Positions 47,562 through 58,377 of a stretch of 64,000 bases of DNA are shown one piece after another. The stretch comes from Staphylococcus muscae (GTDB lineage: Bacteria > Bacillota > Bacilli > Staphylococcales > Staphylococcaceae). The stretch is taken from assembly GCF_003019275.1 (NCBI RefSeq), contig NZ_CP027848.1, positions 496,001-560,000 on the forward strand, read 5' to 3'. The notes under the pieces are model-generated. The model worked only from the letters and a program-made list of their open reading frames with translations, did not search any database and was not told where the DNA came from. Every line of letters starts with the position of its first letter. Positions within the stretch are counted from its first letter, which is position 1. Both the position numbers and the translations under genes were made by a program.

Positions 47562-48011
47562 ATGGAAAGAACATTTGTAATGATCAAGCCAGATGCGGTT
47601 CAACGTAAACTGATTGGAGAAATCGTACAGCGCATTGAACGTAAGGGGTTAAAATTAGTAGCTGCGAAGTTAATGACTGTACCGCAATCTTTAGCAGAGA
47701 CACATTATGCTGAACATAAAGAAAGACCATTCTACAATAGTTTGATTAGCTTTATTACATCAGCACCTGTATTTGCGATGGTATTAGAAGGAGAAGATGC
47801 AGTTAACATCTCTCGTCATATCATCGGTGCAACAAATCCATCAGAAGCCTCACTAGGCACAATTCGTGGTGATTTAGGTTTAACAGTAGGACGCAATGTC
47901 GTTCATGGGTCAGACTCAGTTGAATCAGCTGAACGAGAAATTGCACTATGGTTTGATGAATCAGAGATTAGTTCATACACTTTACCAGAAGATGTATGGG
48001 TTTACGAATAA
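47562..48011 (+). CDS. ndk: Nucleoside diphosphate kinase
   Basis: A 149-residue enzyme that balances nucleoside triphosphate pools by phosphate transfer through a histidine. It begins with [20 protein letters not shown] and has the active site [17 protein letters not shown], where His is phosphorylated, plus [13 protein letters not shown]. The gggggat site precedes the ATG. The terminator of this gene has been entered by an insertion sequence just after its T tract. Confidence 0.97.
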   Translation: MERTFVMIKPDAVQRKLIGEIVQRIERKGLKLVAAKLMTVPQSLAETHYAEHKERPFYNSLISFITSAPVFAMVLEGEDAVNISRHIIGATNPSEASLGTIRGDLGLTVGRNVVHGSDSVESAEREIALWFDESEISSYTLPEDVWVYE

Positions 48012-48025
48012 TAGTATCATGTATG

Positions 48026-48052
48026 GAAGGGTCAGTTTGGCCTTTCTTTTTT
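48026..48052 (+). terminator. Intrinsic terminator of ndk, truncated by the insertion sequence
   Basis: GAAGGGTCA (48026-48034) pairs with TGGCCTTTC (48038-48046) over nine bases, two of them G-U, with a three-base loop, followed by six T (48047-48052). The next base is the first of the insertion sequence. Six T should leave it active. Confidence 0.85.
48045..48052. repeat. Target site duplication, left copy
   Basis: TCTTTTTT directly before the left inverted repeat; the same eight bases follow the right end at 49824-49831. Eight bases is the usual duplication for ISL3 elements. Confidence 0.88.
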
Positions 48053-48075
48053 GGATGTCCATCTTTTGTGGTGGG
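48053..48075 (+). repeat. Left inverted repeat of the ISL3 element
   Basis: Begins GGATGTCC and continues ATCTTTTGTGGTGGG, matching the complement of 49801-49823 in 19 of 23 positions. Confidence 0.88.
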
Positions 48076-48144
48076 CAGATAATTAAAAGTAACTAATTTT
48101 ATATTTAACTTAATCATAACACGTAGTAATCACTACATTCATTT

Positions 48145-48179
48145 AAGCGTACAGTTATTCATTAATTGTACGCTTTTTG
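48145..48179 (+). terminator. Hairpin inside the left end of the insertion sequence
   Basis: AAGCGTACA (48145-48153) pairs with TGTACGCTT (48167-48175), followed by ttt on the plus strand. It would stop transcripts that enter from the ndk side and run antisense to the transposase gene. Confidence 0.65.
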
Positions 48180-48231
48180 AGTACTATCATTTCTTTAATA
48201 CTCACTTGCCAAGGCGCCTCACTTCAACTAA

Positions 48232-48262
48232 TTTTGGCTTTATTGAATAAGTGAAGCCAAAA
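48232..48262. terminator. Hairpin downstream of the transposase gene
   Basis: TTTTGGCTT (48232-48240) pairs with AAGCCAAAA (48254-48262), loop 13 bases. It lies about 105 bases past the transposase stop on the minus strand and may end that transcript; the following T run is weak. Confidence 0.5.
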
Positions 48263-48367
48263 TGGATTTTCAGTTCGGCTTGTTGCCTTAGGCGTCTCGT
48301 ATTAGAAATGATTTTACACCATACAGTTATATGAGCGTTTGTGACATGTTAAGTTACGAGGTAATCT

Positions 48368-49678
48368 TTATGCAACACAGCTTAATAGCTCTTGCTTTTT
48401 AGAACGTTGATACAGCTTAAAAATGATGAGTATTCTCGCTTTAAAGTTATTAAAGTTGCGATAGCCATATGATACACGTTTAATAAGCTTAATTTTATTA
48501 TTGATACCTTCAATCGCTCCATTGTTAAACTTCGGGTACTTGATTGTTGAGTAAAGGACATACTCGTATTTCTTATAGAATCGAATGATACGCCAAACAC
48601 CACGTGATACATGCTTCTTTTCGACACCCATTAAAGTTTCTTTGAAACGTAACCAGTCACATTGTTTCAATGCTTCACGAAGTTGATGAACTAACATATA
48701 AGTGTCATAGAGCTGCTGATCAAGACTTAGTAGATATGTTAAAACATCTCTTGATGTTGTGTACGTTTTGAAAGACTTCGACCAAAAGTATTCATAACTA
48801 TTAATATCCTGCCTGTCAGAAAGAAAGAGTTTCCAGTGCTTTTTCATTTTCGTGTAATCTGTTGATGATCGATAGCGATAAGCATTCATTACAGAAATAC
48901 GTTGCTTATTTAATTCACGATTAAGGTGCTGAACAATGTGAAAGCGATCAAAGATCAAAATCGCATTTGGAAATACTTCATGAATGAAGTTGATGTATGG
49001 TTCATACATATCAGCAGTTACAGTTTTAACAGCTAATCGTTCACGTCGATCAAAGCGATAGAAGTACTCTTTGAGTTTATGAATACGTCTATCTTCTAAG
49101 ATATCAATAATCTGATTCGTTTCATTATCTATAAACAAAAAACTCATCGCTGTTGTCACGTTCTTAACGCTTTTAAACTCATCTATGGAGATATGTTTTG
49201 GCAATCCAGATGAAGGTTTGACTATTAATGATTGTGAGAGTTGATGAATACATCTTTTAACTGTACTCGGTGAAACACTACAATCATGAGCGATATCTAT
49301 CTCACACTGTACACGTGTGAGTTTATCCTGAATCGCTAATTTCACACGGTTGGTAATAAAGCAGTTACTATCAACAATGTTTGTTTGAGCCGTAAAAGTC
49401 TTTAAACAATGTAGACACTTAAAGCGTTCTTTCGCTAAATTAAGATAAACATTGGATTCTTGAGATTTTAATAGTGTTAAACGCGAAACGCGTTTACCAT
49501 GCTTATGGATTTGCCCATCATTGACACAACCACACTTCATACAAGCTTTGGGTGTATAAGAAAGTGTTCCATAAACAACCGTAGAAAGCCGACCACGCAC
49601 TTCTACATCTTCTTCCACCTTAAGAACTTGAATATTTTCATCTTTTATTTTTAGTAGTTTTAATATATCATTACACAT
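48368..49678 (-). CDS. ISL3-family transposase
   Basis: A 436-residue DDE transposase. The N-terminal zinc-finger part has paired cysteines (KACMKCGCVNDG and FKCLHCLKTF), then a helix-turn-helix around ISIDEFKSVK is preceded by CSVSPSTVKRCIHQL. The catalytic region shows Asp in HISIDEFKSV, Asp in KTVTADMYEPYINF followed by FDRFHIVQHLNRELN, and the Glu in NNGAIEGINNKIKLIKR, the order found in ISL3 enzymes. The frame is complete with no internal stop. The ATG at 49678 is about 13 bases from an aggag site. The gene is oriented against ndk and aroC. Confidence 0.93.
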   Translation of the reverse strand: MCNDILKLLKIKDENIQVLKVEEDVEVRGRLSTVVYGTLSYTPKACMKCGCVNDGQIHKHGKRVSRLTLLKSQESNVYLNLAKERFKCLHCLKTFTAQTNIVDSNCFITNRVKLAIQDKLTRVQCEIDIAHDCSVSPSTVKRCIHQLSQSLIVKPSSGLPKHISIDEFKSVKNVTTAMSFLFIDNETNQIIDILEDRRIHKLKEYFYRFDRRERLAVKTVTADMYEPYINFIHEVFPNAILIFDRFHIVQHLNRELNKQRISVMNAYRYRSSTDYTKMKKHWKLFLSDRQDINSYEYFWSKSFKTYTTSRDVLTYLLSLDQQLYDTYMLVHQLREALKQCDWLRFKETLMGVEKKHVSRGVWRIIRFYKKYEYVLYSTIKYPKFNNGAIEGINNKIKLIKRVSYGYRNFNNFKARILIIFKLYQRSKKQELLSCVA

Positions 49679-49771
49679 AGGCGCATCATGTCTCCTCTTT
49701 ATTTTTTTGTTTAGTCACTTAAAATTATAGAGGCGTGCGCGCTTTTTTTGTATCCAAATGATTTAAAACAT

Positions 49772-49806
49772 AAAAAAGGCGGGATAGCATTTCATGCCAT
49801 CCCACC
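49772..49806 (-). terminator. Minus-strand terminator overlapping the right inverted repeat
   Basis: On the minus strand, 13 bases (49806-49794) pair with 49790-49778 around a GAA loop (two G-U pairs), followed directly by six T (49777-49772). It stands between the outer end and the transposase gene, so it would block transcripts entering from outside. Confidence 0.85.
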
Positions 49807-49823
49807 ACAAAAGATTAAGACCC

Positions 49824-49831
49824 TCTTTTTT
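49824..49831. repeat. Target site duplication, right copy
   Basis: TCTTTTTT directly after the right inverted repeat, identical to 48045-48052. It is the duplicated T tract of the ndk terminator. Confidence 0.88.
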
Positions 49832-50016
49832 TGTTTATTTTTATATAGACTACTTTTCATTTTAGTCAGTAAAAGCGATAAAATATTTTGAAGTTTTCTG
49901 TTAATTAAATATATGATTTATGCTATGATGAGAAACATATCTAATAATTGAGCGATTGTAAATACTTGTCTAAGGGTAGATACATATTTTTGCGCTTGAG
50001 AAGGAGTGTTATACAA
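49832..50016 (+). promoter_or_regulatory. Promoter and leader region of aroC
   Basis: The stretch between the insertion sequence and aroC. TATGATTTATGCTATGATG at 49911-49929 includes TGCTATGAT, a possible extended -10 element, about 90 bases before the gene. The site AAGGAG at 50001-50006 serves aroC. Nothing else is recognised. Confidence 0.4.
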
Positions 50017-51183
50017 ATGAGATTTTTAACAGCTGGAGAATCGCATGGGCCACAACTGACAGTGATTGTTGAAGGGTTACCAGCAAATATGAAAGTCGAT
50101 ATTGAGTCTTTGAACAATGAGATGTATAAGCGACAAGGTGGGTATGGTCGTGGGCGACGTATGCAAATCGAAAAAGATAGTGTCGAGATTGTTTCGGGTG
50201 TCCGCCACGGCTATACGCTCGGTAGCCCAATTACGATTGTGATAAAAAATGATGATTTCACACATTGGCGTAATATTATGGGAGCAGCACCGATTAGCGA
50301 ACAAGAAGAAGCTGATATGAAGCGCGTCATTACTAAACCAAGACCCGGTCATGCTGACTTGGTTGGAGGGCTAAAATATCAACATCGAGACTTGCGCAAT
50401 GTACTCGAACGTTCATCTGCACGTGAAACTGCTGCGCGTGTCGCAGTTGGTGCATTATGTAAACAATTACTCCAACAACTAGATATCGATGTGTACAGTC
50501 GTGTCGTTGCCATTGGCGGGATTCATGACGCATCAGAATACGATATCGCAACAATTAAAGAACACGTAGACACCAATGATGTACGTGTTGTTGACGAAAC
50601 AATTGCTCAACAGATGAGAGATAAGATTGATCAAGCGAAACAAGATGGAGATTCTATCGGTGGTGTTGTTCAAGTCATTGTAGATCATATGCCGGTCGGT
50701 ATTGGTAGTTATGTGCATTACGACCGTAAATTGGATGGACGCATCGCTCAAAGTATCGTTGGTATTAATGCATTTAAAGGAGTATCTTTTGGAGAAGGCT
50801 TTGCAGCAGGCGACAAGTTAGGAAGCGAAATACAAGATCCAATTCTCTATGATGATACACATGGTTACTACCGTGCTTCTAATCATCTCGGTGGTTTAGA
50901 AGGTGGTATGTCGAATGGAATGCCGTTAATTGTCAATGGAGTAATGAAACCAATCCCAACATTATATCGACCATTAGCTTCTGTCGATATCAATTCAAAA
51001 GAACCGTTCAAAGCAACAATTGAACGCTCAGATAGTTGTGCAGTTCCCGCTGCAAGTATTGTTTGTGAACACGCTGTAACATTTGAAGTGGCACGTGCAT
51101 TATTAGAAGAATTTGAGTCGAACAATATGTCGATTCTTAAAAATCAAGTTGATCAACGTCGTGAAATGAACATTAACTTTTAA
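50017..51183 (+). CDS. aroC: Chorismate synthase
   Basis: A 388-residue FMN-dependent enzyme that forms chorismate from 5-enolpyruvylshikimate 3-phosphate. Family signatures: [16 protein letters not shown] near the N terminus, [25 protein letters not shown] and [15 protein letters not shown]. The ATG at 50017 gives [11 protein letters not shown] and has AAGGAG ten bases upstream; the open frame continues to 49948 but without a site. aroC, aroB and aroA follow each other closely and form an operon; chorismate supplies aromatic amino acids, folate and menaquinone. Confidence 0.96.
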   Translation: MRFLTAGESHGPQLTVIVEGLPANMKVDIESLNNEMYKRQGGYGRGRRMQIEKDSVEIVSGVRHGYTLGSPITIVIKNDDFTHWRNIMGAAPISEQEEADMKRVITKPRPGHADLVGGLKYQHRDLRNVLERSSARETAARVAVGALCKQLLQQLDIDVYSRVVAIGGIHDASEYDIATIKEHVDTNDVRVVDETIAQQMRDKIDQAKQDGDSIGGVVQVIVDHMPVGIGSYVHYDRKLDGRIAQSIVGINAFKGVSFGEGFAAGDKLGSEIQDPILYDDTHGYYRASNHLGGLEGGMSNGMPLIVNGVMKPIPTLYRPLASVDINSKEPFKATIERSDSCAVPAASIVCEHAVTFEVARALLEEFESNNMSILKNQVDQRREMNINF

Positions 51184-51196
51184 TAGGGGGACGATC

Positions 51197-52288
51197 ATGG
51201 AATTTACAACGACTTATGTATCTCAAAATTACCCTATCATCGTTTCACACCATGCAATTCAGAAATTGACACAATATACTGCTAACTATCAGCATGTCTT
51301 TGTGTTTGTAGATGAACACGTTTCAACACATTGGTCTTCAAAAATTCAAGAAGTAATTGCATATCATGTTGATGAGACATTTGTTTTACCTGCGGGAGAG
51401 CAGATTAAAACATTCCAACACTTCCAATCTTATTTAGAGCAGTTATTGAGTTTTCAACCAAGTAGAAATACATGTCTCATCGCCATTGGTGGTGGTGCAG
51501 TTGGAGACTTTGTCGGCTTTTTAGCTGCGACATTGTTACGTGGTGTCGACTTTATACAAGTTCCTACTACTATCTTGGCACATGATTCAAGTATTGGTGG
51601 AAAAGTAGGAATTAATGCGAGACAAGGAAAGAATTTAATCGGTGCCTTTCATAGACCAACCGCAGTGCTTTATGATTTAGACTTTTTGACATCTTTACCG
51701 CCTAGCGAAGTATTAAGCGGTTATGGGGAAGTATACAAACATGCACTCTTAAATGACAACTCATTTGTTAACGCATTAGAAACAACATACAAAGACACAG
51801 CATCATTGTTAAAATTAACTAACATGGAACAATATTTGATGAAGGGCATTCAAACAAAATTGAACATCGTCGTAAATGATGAAAAAGAACAAGGTCAACG
51901 CCAATGGTTAAATCTCGGTCATACGTTCGGACATGCAGTCGAATATGAGACAAAAATACCGCATGGACACGCTGTTATGATCGGTATTCTCTATCAAATG
52001 ATTGTTTCAAATCAAATGCTTGGGGTGTCACATACAGTTCGTCGTTATTATGATTATTTTCAAACACTTGGCTATCCGCTTCACCTGATTGATACACTTT
52101 CTTTTGAGCCGTTATTACAACTGATGAAACAAGATAAGAAAAATAATCAATCAGGTATACGTATGGTTTTACTCAAAAATATTGGTGATCCAACTGTCAA
52201 AACCGTTCCAATTGAGATACTACAACAAGCTTTTAATCACTTGAAAGCGCTAAGAAAGGAGTCTACTACAAATGACAACATTGATTGA
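51197..52288 (+). CDS. aroB: 3-dehydroquinate synthase
   Basis: A 363-residue NAD-dependent enzyme, second step of the shikimate pathway. It shows [24 protein letters not shown] (core [11 protein letters not shown]), [19 protein letters not shown], and the zinc ligands in [27 protein letters not shown] and [10 protein letters not shown]. The start follows agggggg. It overlaps aroA by 17 bases. Confidence 0.96.
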   Translation: MEFTTTYVSQNYPIIVSHHAIQKLTQYTANYQHVFVFVDEHVSTHWSSKIQEVIAYHVDETFVLPAGEQIKTFQHFQSYLEQLLSFQPSRNTCLIAIGGGAVGDFVGFLAATLLRGVDFIQVPTTILAHDSSIGGKVGINARQGKNLIGAFHRPTAVLYDLDFLTSLPPSEVLSGYGEVYKHALLNDNSFVNALETTYKDTASLLKLTNMEQYLMKGIQTKLNIVVNDEKEQGQRQWLNLGHTFGHAVEYETKIPHGHAVMIGILYQMIVSNQMLGVSHTVRRYYDYFQTLGYPLHLIDTLSFEPLLQLMKQDKKNNQSGIRMVLLKNIGDPTVKTVPIEILQQAFNHLKALRKESTTNDNID

Positions 52289-53564
52289 CATACATGCTCC
52301 ATTGAAAGGGGAAATCATCGTTCCTGGTGATAAATCAATGACCCATCGTGCAATTATCCTTTCTTCACTAGCGAAGGGAACGTCTACTATTCATCAACCG
52401 CTACTTGGTGAGGATTGTTTGCGCACAGCAGAAATTTTCCGATTACTTGGCGTGTCTATCGATGTCCAAGATGATCGAATAATTATTGATTCACCCGGCT
52501 ATCAGCACTTTAAAACACCACATCAAGTGCTTTACACAGGCAATTCGGGAACAACAACACGCTTACTCGCTGGATTGTTAGGCGGCGTTGGCCTACAAAG
52601 CGTCTTATCCGGTGACTTCTCAATCGGTAAACGACCGATGGGGCGGATCTTGACACCGTTACAACAAATGCATATTGATATCACTGGTGTTGACGGAGAC
52701 TTCACGCCATTAATTGTTCAACCAAGTAAAGTGCGTGGTATTCACTATCAAATGCCTGTTGCAAGTGCACAAGTGAAAAGTGCCATCTTGTTCGCAGGAT
52801 TGTTTGCTGATGAAGAAACTGTCATAGATGAAATGGATCTCTCACGTAATCATACAGAAACGATGTTTGCACATTATGGTATTCCGATTGAAACAGCGTC
52901 TTTACGCGTTAAACTCCCTTCGCGCGGTATCGATCATATTGAACAAGCAGATTTTTATGTACCTGGAGACATCTCATCTGCCGCTTTCTTTATTGTTGCT
53001 GGTTTAATTCTTCCTGGCAGCGACATTACAATACATCATGTTGGCATTAATCCAACACGAGATGGTATTCTAGATGTTGTCAAAAATATGGGTGGTAATC
53101 TTACTATTTTTAATGTAACAGATGGTCCCGAACCGACCGCTTCTATTCGTGTACAATATACACCTGATTTGAAAAGTACTGAAATCAGTGGGAACTTGAT
53201 TCCTAGATGTATTGATGAACTGCCTATCATTGCTTTACTCTGTACACAAGCTCAAGGTTCAAGTATTATAAAAAATGCTGAAGAATTAAAGGTAAAAGAA
53301 ACCAATCGAATTGACACAACGGCAAAAGAATTAAACAAGCTCGGTTTAATGCTTGAACCAACTGAAGATGGTCTCATCATTCATCCATCATCCATTTCAA
53401 AAATAGCTGAGTTAGATAGTCATACGGACCACCGTATCGGTATGATGTTGGCAATTGCTTCAGCCTTGTCACCGAAAAAGTATCATATTAGCCAATTTGA
53501 CAGTGTCAATGTGTCATTTCCTGGTTTCTTATCTGTTTTAAAACAATTAGAAAATGAGGGATAA
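52272..53564 (+). CDS. aroA: 3-phosphoshikimate 1-carboxyvinyltransferase (EPSP synthase)
   Basis: A 430-residue enzyme that transfers enolpyruvyl from PEP to shikimate 3-phosphate. Conserved parts: [18 protein letters not shown] (Lys, Arg for substrate), [29 protein letters not shown], and [15 protein letters not shown], then [11 protein letters not shown]. The motif NSGTTTR, in place of NAGTAMR, marks the class II form usual in staphylococci, which is naturally tolerant of glyphosate; that property is known for the class and not tested here. AAAGGAG lies in the end of aroB. Confidence 0.96.
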   Translation: MTTLIDIHAPLKGEIIVPGDKSMTHRAIILSSLAKGTSTIHQPLLGEDCLRTAEIFRLLGVSIDVQDDRIIIDSPGYQHFKTPHQVLYTGNSGTTTRLLAGLLGGVGLQSVLSGDFSIGKRPMGRILTPLQQMHIDITGVDGDFTPLIVQPSKVRGIHYQMPVASAQVKSAILFAGLFADEETVIDEMDLSRNHTETMFAHYGIPIETASLRVKLPSRGIDHIEQADFYVPGDISSAAFFIVAGLILPGSDITIHHVGINPTRDGILDVVKNMGGNLTIFNVTDGPEPTASIRVQYTPDLKSTEISGNLIPRCIDELPIIALLCTQAQGSSIIKNAEELKVKETNRIDTTAKELNKLGLMLEPTEDGLIIHPSSISKIAELDSHTDHRIGMMLAIASALSPKKYHISQFDSVNVSFPGFLSVLKQLENEG

Positions 53565-53565
53565 C

Positions 53566-55369
<1,804 letters not shown>

Positions 55370-55389
55370 ATTGTCACGAGGTAAATATC

Positions 55390-55977
55390 ATGTCTCTTAA
55401 AGAACTCATGCGTGCTTTTTTGTTTGATAAGCCATTTCTTTATTTTTTACTCTTCTGCAACGTATTAGGGACGATTTATGGATATATTTGGTACGAAGGT
55501 CAACTATCACAAACACCTTGGTATTTTTGGCCGTTCGTACCAGACAGTCCAACCGCAACCCTCTTTTTATCAATCAGTATCTTATTGTTTATATTGAATA
55601 AACAATCATCCATTGTTGATACGCTCGCCTTTGTCACACTATTCAAATACGGCGTTTGGGCTGTCATCATGAATATTATGCTTTTTTATGAAGACAACAC
55701 CATCTATATCGTAGGGGTTATGCTTATCATGTCACATGGCATCATGGCTATCCAAGCACTCATGTTCATACCAAGATTTCGATTTACGTTCGTCAGTCTT
55801 GCAGTCACAATCGTATGGGTCATTCACAACGATGTCATCGACTATGTATTTCACCAATATCCAGTCTACGGACCGCTAGCAAGTTACGAAAGTCTCATTG
55901 GATATATTGCGTTTTGGCTATCTATAATTCCGCTCCTTTACGTTATTCTAAAAATTAAGCGCCGCACAAGTAAATAG
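55390..55977 (+). CDS. DUF1405 membrane protein (YpjA-like)
   Basis: A 195-residue integral membrane protein with about five to six hydrophobic helices (FLYFLLFCNVLGTIYGYIWY first, WLSIIPLLYVILKI last). The phrase WYFWPFVPDSPTATLFLSISI is the family mark of DUF1405, as in Bacillus YpjA. Function unknown. It lies between ypiB and the metallopeptidase gene, near ypjD, bshA and cca, as in Bacillus. Confidence 0.85.
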   Translation: MSLKELMRAFLFDKPFLYFLLFCNVLGTIYGYIWYEGQLSQTPWYFWPFVPDSPTATLFLSISILLFILNKQSSIVDTLAFVTLFKYGVWAVIMNIMLFYEDNTIYIVGVMLIMSHGIMAIQALMFIPRFRFTFVSLAVTIVWVIHNDVIDYVFHQYPVYGPLASYESLIGYIAFWLSIIPLLYVILKIKRRTSK

Positions 55978-56028
55978 TTTGACCCTATAACATGAACCAC
56001 GTAAAATATAACAAAAGGAGTGAACAAC

Positions 56029-56724
56029 ATGTCTTTAGTATCAATGATCGTATATTTTGCCATCATAATGATTCTTCCAATGTACGCACAACACAGTGTA
56101 AAATCAAACTATGAAAAATATTCAAAAGTGAGATCAACAAGTGGTAAAACAGGTAGAGAAGTGGCATTAGAAATATTACATGCCAATGGGATAAATGACG
56201 TCGACGTCCAACGAGGAAATGGCTTTTTGACAGATCACTATGACCCTAGAAAGAAAGTTGTCGTTTTATCACCAGCAAACTATGACCGCCCAAGTGTAGC
56301 CGGAACAGCTATTGCAGCACACGAAGTAGGACATGCCATTCAACACTATGAAGGTTATTTCTTCTTACGTTTCCGCACAGCACTTGTTCCTGTGGCAAAC
56401 TTAGGTAGTTCATTATCATATATCTTTATTATGATGGGCGTTGTATTAACTGCAATGAATAGTGCTTTTGGAACATCAGCATTGTGGATTGGTATTTTCT
56501 TAATGGCCTTTGCAGTGTTATTCTCAATTGTTACTTTACCAGTTGAGTTTGATGCGAGTAAACGTGCTATGACTCAAATTAAGAAGATGCAAATCGTTAA
56601 TGAAAATGAATACAAACATGCAGGTCGTGTTCTAAGAGCAGCAGCAATGACATATGTCGCAGCAACAGCTGTTGCAGTGGCAGAGCTATTACGCTTCATC
56701 TTACTTGCACGTTCTCAAGAATAG
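56029..56724 (+). CDS. Zinc metallopeptidase, YugP family
   Basis: A 231-residue membrane peptidase. An N-terminal helix (SLVSMIVYFAIIMILPMYAQ) precedes a soluble part with the zinc motif AAHEVGHAIQHYEGY (HExGH), followed by three further hydrophobic helices from about 125 to 225. This is the DUF2268/YugP group of neutral zinc metallopeptidases; substrates are unknown. The ATG at 56029 has AAAAGGAG eight bases upstream. Confidence 0.87.
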   Translation: MSLVSMIVYFAIIMILPMYAQHSVKSNYEKYSKVRSTSGKTGREVALEILHANGINDVDVQRGNGFLTDHYDPRKKVVVLSPANYDRPSVAGTAIAAHEVGHAIQHYEGYFFLRFRTALVPVANLGSSLSYIFIMMGVVLTAMNSAFGTSALWIGIFLMAFAVLFSIVTLPVEFDASKRAMTQIKKMQIVNENEYKHAGRVLRAAAMTYVAATAVAVAELLRFILLARSQE

Positions 56725-56729
56725 TCTTG

Positions 56730-56765
56730 AAAAGCTGAAACAGATTCTGTTTCAGCTTTTTTGTG
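56730..56765 (+). terminator. Intrinsic terminator after the metallopeptidase gene
   Basis: A perfect 14 bp stem (56730-56743 with 56747-56760, AAAAGCTGAAACAG type) with a three-base loop, followed by tt. Confidence 0.9.
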
Positions 56766-56909
56766 TCTTTCTACAATCATACAAATTGGATATGTAACTA
56801 TGAACAGATACACATCGTTTTTTATTCATCTTATAAGCATCTAGAATTGCTCAAGAAGGCAGATACATGTATCATGAAAGAGAATGCTTAATAAGAAAGA
56901 GGTCATATC

Positions 56910-57230
56910 ATGTCAAAATCTATGCACGAGATGCAACAAGAAGTAGATGCTTATATTTCACAATTCAAAGCAGGGTATTTCTCTCCACTTGCTAATCTAG
57001 CACGCATGACGGAAGAAGTGGGTGAGCTTGCGCGTGAAATCAATCATTATTACGGAGAAAAACGTAAAAAAGAAAGTGAAGAAATGAACACAATTGAAGC
57101 AGAACTCGGCGATAATTTATTCGTATTACTTTGTATCGCGAACTCACTCAATATTGATATGACAAACAGTTTTAATCAAACGATGCACAAGTTTAATACA
57201 CGTGATAAAGATCGTTTTGAGAGAAAATAA
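56910..57230 (+). CDS. MazG-like nucleotide pyrophosphohydrolase (YpjD)
   Basis: A 106-residue all-alpha NTP pyrophosphohydrolase. The metal-binding pattern is seen in RMTEEVGELAREINHYYGE (ExxE) and IEAELGDNLFVLLCIAN (ExxD). It lies before bshA as ypjD does in Bacillus. It probably cleaves a nucleoside triphosphate to the monophosphate, but the substrate is unknown. A gaggtc site precedes the ATG. Confidence 0.88.
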   Translation: MSKSMHEMQQEVDAYISQFKAGYFSPLANLARMTEEVGELAREINHYYGEKRKKESEEMNTIEAELGDNLFVLLCIANSLNIDMTNSFNQTMHKFNTRDKDRFERK

Positions 57231-57243
57231 AGGAGGTCTTTAC

Positions 57244-58377
57244 ATGAAAATAGGAATTACGTGTTATCCCTCTATCGGCGGGTCAGGTGTGATTGCAACT
57301 GAACTCGGTATTTTGATGGCAGAACGTGGCCATGAAGTACACTTTATCACGTCCAATATGCCTTTTAGGCTCAACAAACCGATTCCTAATATTACTTTTC
57401 ACCAAGTAGATGTGAATCAATATGCTGTCTTCCAATATCCACCCTATGACATTTCATTGAGTACAAAAATTGCGAATGTTATCAACGAATATGATTTGGA
57501 CGTGTTACATATGCATTACGCAATTCCACATGCGATATGTGGCATTCTTGCACGACAAATGTCAGGTAAAGATATTAAAATTATGACAACGCTTCACGGT
57601 ACAGATATCACTGTTCTTGGGTACGATCATGCTTTGCGTAACGCAATCAAGTTTGGCATTGAACAAAGTGATGTCGTGACAAGTGTCAGCCAATCACTTA
57701 AAGAAGAAACTTATGACATCATTAAACCAAACAAAGATATTGTTCCAATTTATAATTTCGTACGTGAATCGGAATTTCCAACAGGTTATCAACCCGAACT
57801 CAAGACAAGCTATGGAATCGCAGAAGATGAAAAAGTCATCATCCATGTATCGAACTTCCGTAAAGTAAAGCGAATAGATACAATTATTGACACATTCAAG
57901 CTAATTCGCCAAGAAATGAAATCAAAACTATTATTGATTGGCGATGGGCCAGAACTTCTCGATATGCGCGAAAAAGTCCGTGAATTACAATTACAAGATG
58001 ATGTATTATTTTTAGGCAAGCAAGATTGTGTCAGTAATTTTTATCAAATCTCAGACTTAGTCCTCTTAATGAGTGAAAAAGAAAGTTTTGGTCTAACATT
58101 ACTTGAAGCGATGACAACAGGCGTTGTTCCCATTGGTACATATGCAGGTGGTATTAAAGAAGTCATCAAACATGGGGAAACTGGATATTTAGTCGATATA
58201 GGAGATAGTCAACATGCTGCGGAGTATGCGATAAAGTTATTGTCCAATCCACAGCTGTATAAACAAATGCAGCAACGTATGTTAACAGATGTTCAACAAC
58301 GCTTTCACTCGTCTATTATTGCTGATCAGTACGAGGACCAGTACCGTCAAATGATTGGAGAATCCAACGATGCATGA
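57244..58377 (+). CDS. bshA: N-acetyl-alpha-D-glucosaminyl L-malate synthase BshA
   Basis: A 377-residue GT4 glycosyltransferase that joins UDP-GlcNAc and L-malate, the first step of bacillithiol synthesis. The N-terminal glycine loop CYPSIGGSGVIATELGILMA is followed by TTLHGTDITVLG and, in the second domain, SNFRKVKRIDTIIDTF and the EKESFGLTLLEAMTTG motif (Ex7E). The ATG at 57244 follows AAAGGAGG. It overlaps cca slightly; bshA-cca-birA is the Bacillus order. BrxB and YpdA of the same thiol system are also in this window. Confidence 0.95.
   Translation: MKIGITCYPSIGGSGVIATELGILMAERGHEVHFITSNMPFRLNKPIPNITFHQVDVNQYAVFQYPPYDISLSTKIANVINEYDLDVLHMHYAIPHAICGILARQMSGKDIKIMTTLHGTDITVLGYDHALRNAIKFGIEQSDVVTSVSQSLKEETYDIIKPNKDIVPIYNFVRESEFPTGYQPELKTSYGIAEDEKVIIHVSNFRKVKRIDTIIDTFKLIRQEMKSKLLLIGDGPELLDMREKVRELQLQDDVLFLGKQDCVSNFYQISDLVLLMSEKESFGLTLLEAMTTGVVPIGTYAGGIKEVIKHGETGYLVDIGDSQHAAEYAIKLLSNPQLYKQMQQRMLTDVQQRFHSSIIADQYEDQYRQMIGESNDA

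Larger units (their letters stand above)
48053..49823 (-). mobile_element. ISL3-family insertion sequence, 1771 bp, intact
   Basis: The ends are imperfect inverted repeats of 23 bases: left 48053-48075 and right 49801-49823 agree in 19 of 23 positions, with ATCTTTTGTGGTGGG identical at the inner side. Both ends are flanked by the eight-base repeat TCTTTTTT. One transposase gene, uninterrupted, reads on the minus strand. About 290 noncoding bases lie between the transposase stop and the left repeat, more than is usual for the family. Terminator-like hairpins stand just inside both ends. I cannot name the exact element without a database. Confidence 0.92.

Noticed and set aside
48053..49831. 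Possible genomic island or prophage around the transposase
   Set aside because: Inverted repeats and an 8 bp duplication bound a single-gene element; both flanks are core genes in the normal order, so nothing else came in with it.
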